Below are positions 60,046 to 64,000 of a stretch of DNA of 64,000 nt, in pieces. The translations under genes and the position numbers were made by a program. The notes under the pieces are model-generated. The model was not told the origin of the DNA, did not search any database, and was given only the letters and a program-made list of their open reading frames with translations. The DNA comes from Stutzerimonas stutzeri. GTDB lineage: Bacteria; Pseudomonadota; Gammaproteobacteria; Enterobacterales; Pasteurellaceae. Every line of letters starts with the position of its first letter. The first letter of the stretch is position 1. Where the stretch lies: the NCBI GenBank assembly GCA_901420285.1, contig CABDVE010000001.1, positions 620,001 through 684,000 of the forward strand, read 5' to 3'.

Positions 60046-61398
60046 TTAAAGGTACATGGCGGCAATCCAGCCGAAGATAATTAACGGGATATTGTAGTGA
60101 ATAAACGTCGGAACGACGGAATCCCAAATGTGGTCGTGTTTACCGTCCATATTCAAGCCGGATGTCGGCCCTAGGGTGGAGTCGGATGCCGGCGAGCCTG
60201 CGTCACCTAAGGCAGCAGCAACGCCTATGATGGATACAGTAGCAAGTGGGGAGAAGCCGAAAGATAAGCAAAGCGGCACATAAATGGACGTAATAATCGG
60301 TACAGTGGAGAAAGAGGAACCGATTCCCATGGTAATTAGTAAACCGACGAGCAGCATCAAGAATGCGGCTAAACCTTTGCTTTGAATTGCACCGTTGCTT
60401 AGATTTTGCACCAAATCGGTTACGCCGGTCGTGGCGTTAATGACGTTGGCAAAGCCCGATGCAGCGATCATTACGAAGCCGATCATAGCCATGAGGCGCA
60501 AACCTTGTTGGAAGATATCGTTGCTTTCTTTCAGTTTGAATACACCGAACAAAGCAAAGATCACCAAGCCAATTAAGCCGCCGATAATGGTTGAGCTCGT
60601 TACTAATTGGATTGCGAAAGTCGCGACGATTGCAATTAAGCTGGCAACAATTTGTTTCGGACGAATATTGGCGATGTGTTGTTCGATTTCGGCTGTGCTC
60701 GGCTCTGCAATGGTGACGTTATATTCGCGCGGTTTGCGGTAAGTGACGAATATGGCGGTTAACAATCCTAGAATCATGCCGATAACCGGTAACAACATGG
60801 CTAGGGAAACTTGTGCTACATCGGTTTGCAGACCAAGGGATGCACCTGCTTGGTTGATATTTTTCACCAAAATACTTTCAATGAAGATTTTCCCAAATCC
60901 TACCGGCAATAACATATAAGTGGCAGTTAAACCGAAAGTGAGTACACAAGCCACCGCACGACGGTCGATTTTTAATTTGTTGAAAATGGAAAGGAGTGGC
61001 GGCACTACGATCGGAATGAAAGCGATGTGTACCGGCAGTAAGTTTTGCGAGGAAATAGAAAATAACGTCAACACGCCGAACAGCATATATTTGAACCAAG
61101 CTAAGTTATTGCCGGTCGGAGTTTTATTCATTTTGGTAATGATTTTGTAGGCGATTAAATCGGTGATACCGGATTTAGAAATGGCAATGGCGAAAGCGCC
61201 GAGCATTGCGTAATTCATGGCCACTTCGGCACCGCCGCCGAGGCCACCGGTGAAGGTTTCGATGGTTTTGCTTAAGCTTAAATCACCGCATAAGCCGGCA
61301 GTTAATGCGGCGACCACAAGCGCGATCACCACATTAATGCGTAGCAAGCTTAATACGAGTAGCACGATAATTGAGATAACAACGGGATTTGATAACAT
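60046..61398 (-). CDS. YuiF/NhaC-superfamily permease, predicted histidine transporter
   Basis: A 450-residue membrane protein with about eleven hydrophobic segments, from the YuiF branch of the ion-transporter superfamily (often labelled Na+/H+ antiporter). Landmarks: AGLCGDLSLSKTIETFTGGLGGGAEVAMNY at residues 35-65 and GDAGSPASDSTLGPTSGLNM near the end. A leader peptide with four His codons and an attenuator lies directly upstream, which ties expression to histidine-tRNA charging. Comparative genomics has proposed histidine as substrate for this family in Pasteurellaceae; transport itself is inference. Confidence 0.85.
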   Translation of the reverse strand: MLSNPVVISIIVLLVLSLLRINVVIALVVAALTAGLCGDLSLSKTIETFTGGLGGGAEVAMNYAMLGAFAIAISKSGITDLIAYKIITKMNKTPTGNNLAWFKYMLFGVLTLFSISSQNLLPVHIAFIPIVVPPLLSIFNKLKIDRRAVACVLTFGLTATYMLLPVGFGKIFIESILVKNINQAGASLGLQTDVAQVSLAMLLPVIGMILGLLTAIFVTYRKPREYNVTIAEPSTAEIEQHIANIRPKQIVASLIAIVATFAIQLVTSSTIIGGLIGLVIFALFGVFKLKESNDIFQQGLRLMAMIGFVMIAASGFANVINATTGVTDLVQNLSNGAIQSKGLAAFLMLLVGLLITMGIGSSFSTVPIITSIYVPLCLSFGFSPLATVSIIGVAAALGDAGSPASDSTLGPTSGLNMDGKHDHIWDSVVPTFIHYNIPLIIFGWIAAMYL

Positions 61399-61493
61399 TG
61401 TGTTTTTCCTTATAAATTAAGTGTTAAATCGGTTCGGATAGTATTAAATCGGTTAATTGATGATGTCGCATTTTAGCTCCTGTGATAAAAGAA

Positions 61494-61521
61494 ACCCCTC
61501 GAAAGTTACCTTCCGAGGGGT
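61494..61521 (-). terminator. Attenuator terminator of the histidine leader
   Basis: On the minus strand ACCCCTCGGAAG and CTTTCGAGGGGT arms with one mismatch, then TTTCTTTT. A competing hairpin (GGAAGA / TCTTCC, near 61548-61561) and the leader peptide lie upstream. Confidence 0.85.
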
Positions 61522-61583
61522 AAGATATTGATTATCCCGCCAGCTCGGAAGAAATCTTCCAAGCGCGCCGAAAACCTGAAAGA

Positions 61584-61625
61584 CTATTCAGTGAAATGGC
61601 GGTGATGGTGACGGATAATGTTCAT
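61584..61625 (-). CDS. Histidine leader peptide controlling the YuiF-like permease
   Basis: A 13-codon peptide, MNIIRHHHRHFTE, preceded by GGAGA at proper spacing. Four of five consecutive codons 6-10 are His. When histidyl-tRNA is scarce the ribosome should stall there, letting the downstream hairpin near 61548-61561 pair differently and blocking the terminator at 61494-61521. This is the his-operon attenuation design, here attached to a transporter rather than to biosynthesis genes. Confidence 0.88.
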   Translation of the reverse strand: MNIIRHHHRHFTE

Positions 61626-61654
61626 TTTTGTTTCTCCAAGTAAGAATGCCACTT

Positions 61655-61683
61655 AAACTACTGGAAATCGGAAACGATTGCAA
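61655..61683 (-). promoter_or_regulatory. Promoter of the histidine leader transcript
   Basis: On the minus strand TTGCAA (61678-61683) and TAGTTT (61655-61660), 17-base spacer, about 30 bases before the leader ATG. Confidence 0.55.
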
Positions 61684-61730
61684 GCGCTTTCGGTAAATAT
61701 TTGTTGAGCGGTTAAGGTTTTATCGCTTTT

Positions 61731-62408
61731 TTAAATTTCGGGCTCCTTTTTTGCGTTTAGTTCCGGTGCGATATGCGGGAATCCGCCCAAATCTTTCAAA
61801 TGATTCACCATATAACAAAATAATTCCGCCGTACGTTCTGTATCGTACAACGCAGAATGCGCCTGTTTACCGTCAAAGGCGATTTTGGCCGCGTGGCAGG
61901 CTTTGACTAACACGGTTTGACCGAACATTAAGCCTGCTAAGCTTGCCGTATCGAACATGCCAAAGGGGTGGAACGGGTTGCGTTTTACACTTGTGCGTTC
62001 CGCTGCCGCCATCACGAAGCTTTGGTCGAAAGCCGCATTGTGTGCCACGATGATGGAACGTTGGCAATCAGCCTCTTTTTGGGCGCGACGTACCATTTGA
62101 AATAAGCCGGTGATTGCGTCTAATTCCGATACCGCATTGCGCAACGGATTGTGAATATCAATGCCGTTGAATTTCAAGGATTCCGGATTAATGTTCGCGC
62201 CTTCAAACGGTTCAATGTGGAAGTGGCATTTTTGATCAGGATGTAAATAACCGTTTTCATCCATTTTCAGCGTGATTGCTGCCAGTTCCAACAAGGCGTC
62301 TTGTTTTGCATCGAAACCGGCGGTTTCCACGTCGATAATCACGGGAAAATAGCCGCGGAAACGATTTTTGAGTTGATTGTGGTAGGAAGAATCTTGAACA
62401 TCGGACAT
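61731..62408 (-). CDS. rnt: Ribonuclease T
   Basis: A 225-residue 3' exonuclease that trims tRNA and other stable RNA ends. DEDD motifs: [20 protein letters not shown] (Asp, Glu), [16 protein letters not shown] (Asp) and [16 protein letters not shown] (His, Asp). Starts [20 protein letters not shown]. Lies between gloA and the his leader, an order shared with Haemophilus. Confidence 0.95.
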   Translation of the reverse strand: MSDVQDSSYHNQLKNRFRGYFPVIIDVETAGFDAKQDALLELAAITLKMDENGYLHPDQKCHFHIEPFEGANINPESLKFNGIDIHNPLRNAVSELDAITGLFQMVRRAQKEADCQRSIIVAHNAAFDQSFVMAAAERTSVKRNPFHPFGMFDTASLAGLMFGQTVLVKACHAAKIAFDGKQAHSALYDTERTAELFCYMVNHLKDLGGFPHIAPELNAKKEPEI

Positions 62409-62471
62409 AACAAACCTTACAAAATAAAATAACGCAGGCTAGCCTACGTTATTCGGAGAACTCTCAAAATA

Positions 62472-62482
62472 GCACCGCATTG
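62472..62482 (+). repeat. Single repeat motif between gloA and rnt
   Basis: GCACCGCATTG with the AAAATA left flank of the paired copies, but no partner on the right. Confidence 0.6.
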
Positions 62483-62501
62483 AAAGCCGTATTTAGGGCA
62501 T

Positions 62502-62909
62502 TTAATTGCCTAAACCGGCTTTGGCGCTTTTATTTTCGATAAATTCGATTTTATAACCGTCGGGATCTTCGACAAAGGCAATAATCGTCGAGCCGCCTTT
62601 TACTGGTCCCGGTTCGCGAGTGATTTTACCTCCGTTGGAGCGCACCGCATTGCAAGTTGCTACGATGTCATCTACGCCGATGGCGATATGGCCGTAAGCC
62701 GTGCCGAGTTCGTATTCGCTTACGCCCCAGTTATAAGTCAGCTCAATAACGGAGGATTGATCTTCGTCGTCATAACCTAAAAAGGCCAGAGAATAGCGGT
62801 ATTCAGGGTTTTCACTAGTACGTAGTAAACGCATACCGAGCACATCTCGATAGAATCGGACGGAACGTTCTAAATCGCCGACGCGTAACATAGTATGTAA
62901 AATTCGCAT
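62502..62909 (-). CDS. gloA: Lactoylglutathione lyase (glyoxalase I)
   Basis: A 135-residue metalloenzyme that detoxifies methylglyoxal. Metal ligands: His5 ([14 protein letters not shown]), Glu56 (VIELTYNWG), His74 ([11 protein letters not shown]) and Glu122 ([10 protein letters not shown]). Its length fits the Ni-type bacterial enzyme. A repeat motif at 62642-62652 encodes Cys-Asn-Ala-Val. Confidence 0.96.
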   Translation of the reverse strand: MRILHTMLRVGDLERSVRFYRDVLGMRLLRTSENPEYRYSLAFLGYDDEDQSSVIELTYNWGVSEYELGTAYGHIAIGVDDIVATCNAVRSNGGKITREPGPVKGGSTIIAFVEDPDGYKIEFIENKSAKAGLGN

Positions 62910-63018
62910 GGTATCTCCTTCTTCATATTGAAATAACGGCGGCGATTATGACATAAATGGAAGGAAAAATCAGTAAAGACGTATCGGTTGGCGTTGCCGG
63001 ATAAATATTTTGAATTTT

Positions 63019-63675
63019 TTACAATAACTTTTTGATTGTTTCCGCTAAATTAGAGGCGCGTGTGAGAGATGAAACGACAGCGATTCCGTCGGCACCTTTT
63101 GCTCTTAATAATTTTGCGTTGCTTTCATTTATGCCACCGATTACCACACAAGGTTTGGAGATCCCTTGGTGGCGTAATTCCGTAATAAAATCAATGCCGA
63201 CAGGAGGTTGGTGATCTTGCTTGGTTGCGGTGGGAAAAATCGGACCGATACCGAAATAATTGATAGCTTGATTGGATTGAAATTGCTTCGCTTGCATCAG
63301 GTTATTGATGGAAAGCCCGATAAACATTTTTCCTTCGGTTTTAGCGATCACCTGGTTAATTTCTTCGTCGGATTGTCCCACATGAATACCGTCTGCTTGA
63401 ATCATCAGAGCAAGATCGACATTATCATTTATCACGAATGGCACTTGATATTGTCGGCATAAATCGCGACAGCGCTCGGCTAATTGTTGTTGTCTTGCCG
63501 GTTGGTGTTGAAGGGAATTTTCGCCTTTATCGCGAAACTGGAAACAGCTGATGCCATGACGCAATGCCTGTTCTAATTTATTCAGTAAATTTTCTTCCGG
63601 CGTACCGCCTAAATGAGCGACGTCTTGCGTGCCGGCGATAAAATACAGATTAATTACCGAGTTAATGTTCTTCAT
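63019..63675 (-). CDS. thiE: Thiamine-phosphate synthase
   Basis: A 218-residue TIM-barrel enzyme joining HMP-pyrophosphate and thiazole phosphate. Motifs: LNKLEQALRHGISCFQFRDKG, PFVINDNVDLALMIQADGIHVGQSDE, FGIGPIFPTATK, and VVIGGINESNAKLLRAKGADGIAVVS. Its start overlaps the end of thiD by 14 bases, so the genes are coupled in a thiMDE-like operon. Confidence 0.94.
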   Translation of the reverse strand: MKNINSVINLYFIAGTQDVAHLGGTPEENLLNKLEQALRHGISCFQFRDKGENSLQHQPARQQQLAERCRDLCRQYQVPFVINDNVDLALMIQADGIHVGQSDEEINQVIAKTEGKMFIGLSINNLMQAKQFQSNQAINYFGIGPIFPTATKQDHQPPVGIDFITELRHQGISKPCVVIGGINESNAKLLRAKGADGIAVVSSLTRASNLAETIKKLL

Positions 63676-64000
63676 TTTGATATGCCCAATGGTTAACGGG
63701 TCCCTGTCCTTTACCGATATTTAATGGAGCTTCAATCGCCGCACTGATAAAACGTTTTGCGATGATGAGCGCTTGCGTGATGTCTTTACCTTTGGCCAGT
63801 TCTGCCGCAAGGCAGGCGGAAAACGTGCACCCCGTGCCGTGGGTGTGTGGCGTGTCATAACGCTTATGTTGTAGTGTGAACCGGGTCGTCGGCATAAACA
63901 CATAATCGATACAATATTCGCTTTGCGAATGTTGCCAATGTCCCCCTTTAATCACAATATTTTGTGCACCCATTTTTTGTAATGCCTCAGCGGCGTGTTG
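63662..64000 (-). CDS. thiD: Hydroxymethylpyrimidine/phosphomethylpyrimidine kinase, C-terminal part
   Basis: The last 112 residues of ThiD; the gene runs off the window edge, so the start is not seen. Present: AQNIVIKGGHW, then HTHGTGCTFSACLAAELAKG with the catalytic anion hole GTGCTFSA, and FISAAIEAPLNIGKGQGPVN at the end. It phosphorylates HMP for thiamine synthesis, immediately upstream of thiE. Confidence 0.94.
   Translation of the reverse strand, partial: QHAAEALQKMGAQNIVIKGGHWQHSQSEYCIDYVFMPTTRFTLQHKRYDTPHTHGTGCTFSACLAAELAKGKDITQALIIAKRFISAAIEAPLNIGKGQGPVNHWAYQNEEH

Overview
The window is a gene-dense, moderately AT-rich stretch of a Gammaproteobacterium in the family Pasteurellaceae, on the Haemophilus/Aggregatibacter branch. 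Proteins such as FadR, RimM, TatC and RsmE read almost like their Haemophilus influenzae counterparts. Several blocks keep Haemophilus-like order: rsmE-yqgE-ruvX, fadR/nhaB/dsbB, yebC-ruvCAB, tatABC-hemB, rpsP-rimM-trmD-rplS, accA-pdxY-tilS, mepM/znuCB, bcp-exbBD-tonB, hfq-hflX, rluC/rne and thiDE. The classical uptake signal AAGTGCGGT (or its complement) occurs about nine times.

Layout. 1-1.9 kb: lysozyme-inhibitor-like protein, tRNA-Phe and tRNA-Asn, class II amidotransferase. 2-8.7 kb: rsmE-yqgE-ruvX, an ABC-2 exporter, fadR divergent from nhaB-dsbB. 8.9-15.3 kb: pgeF-rluD, bamD, and nudB-yebC-ruvC-ruvA-ruvB. 15.4-18.6 kb: two transporters (a non-canonical NRAMP-like protein and a DASS/SLC13 permease). 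18.8-25 kb: rraA-menA, trmO, perM, yfgD, arfA, a small orphan protein, fklB, psd. 25.1-29.5 kb: tatABC, hemB, gdhA. 29.6-31.8 kb: ribosomal operon. 31.9-39.2 kb: marC, accA-pdxY-tilS, znuCB, mepM. 39.4-45.4 kb: ribF, a DUF4160/DUF2442 pair, ileS, lspA, ispH. 45.5-54.9 kb: folA, proB, dapA-bamC, bcp, exbB-exbD-tonB with a Fur-like box, comEA, an orphan binding protein, hfq-hflX. 55-59.4 kb: rluC, rne, tRNA-Ser. 59.4-64 kb: priC, a YuiF-like permease behind a histidine leader peptide, rnt, gloA, thiE and the 3' part of thiD. Almost everything is housekeeping; I see no phage, insertion sequence, CRISPR array or defence island.

The most unusual signal is not a gene. An 11-mer, GCACCGCATTG, occurs about 33 times by hand count (17 singles and 8 inverted pairs), against about 0.03 expected in random sequence. 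It lies on both strands, between genes and inside conserved genes, where it is read in several frames. Inverted pairs form hairpins with 16-20 bp arms, and five of them sit inside a larger 125-145 bp composite element with its own inverted ends. The motif contains the GCGGT core common to known Pasteurellaceae uptake signals (CAATGCGGTGC against AAGTGCGGT and ACAAGCGGT) and outnumbers AAGTGCGGT more than three to one. My leading hypothesis is a divergent DNA-uptake specificity, with a REP/MITE-like repeat family as the main alternative. Other points of interest are an arfA gene whose terminator lies inside its own reading frame, a histidine attenuator in front of a transporter, and an NRAMP relative without the metal-binding motifs.
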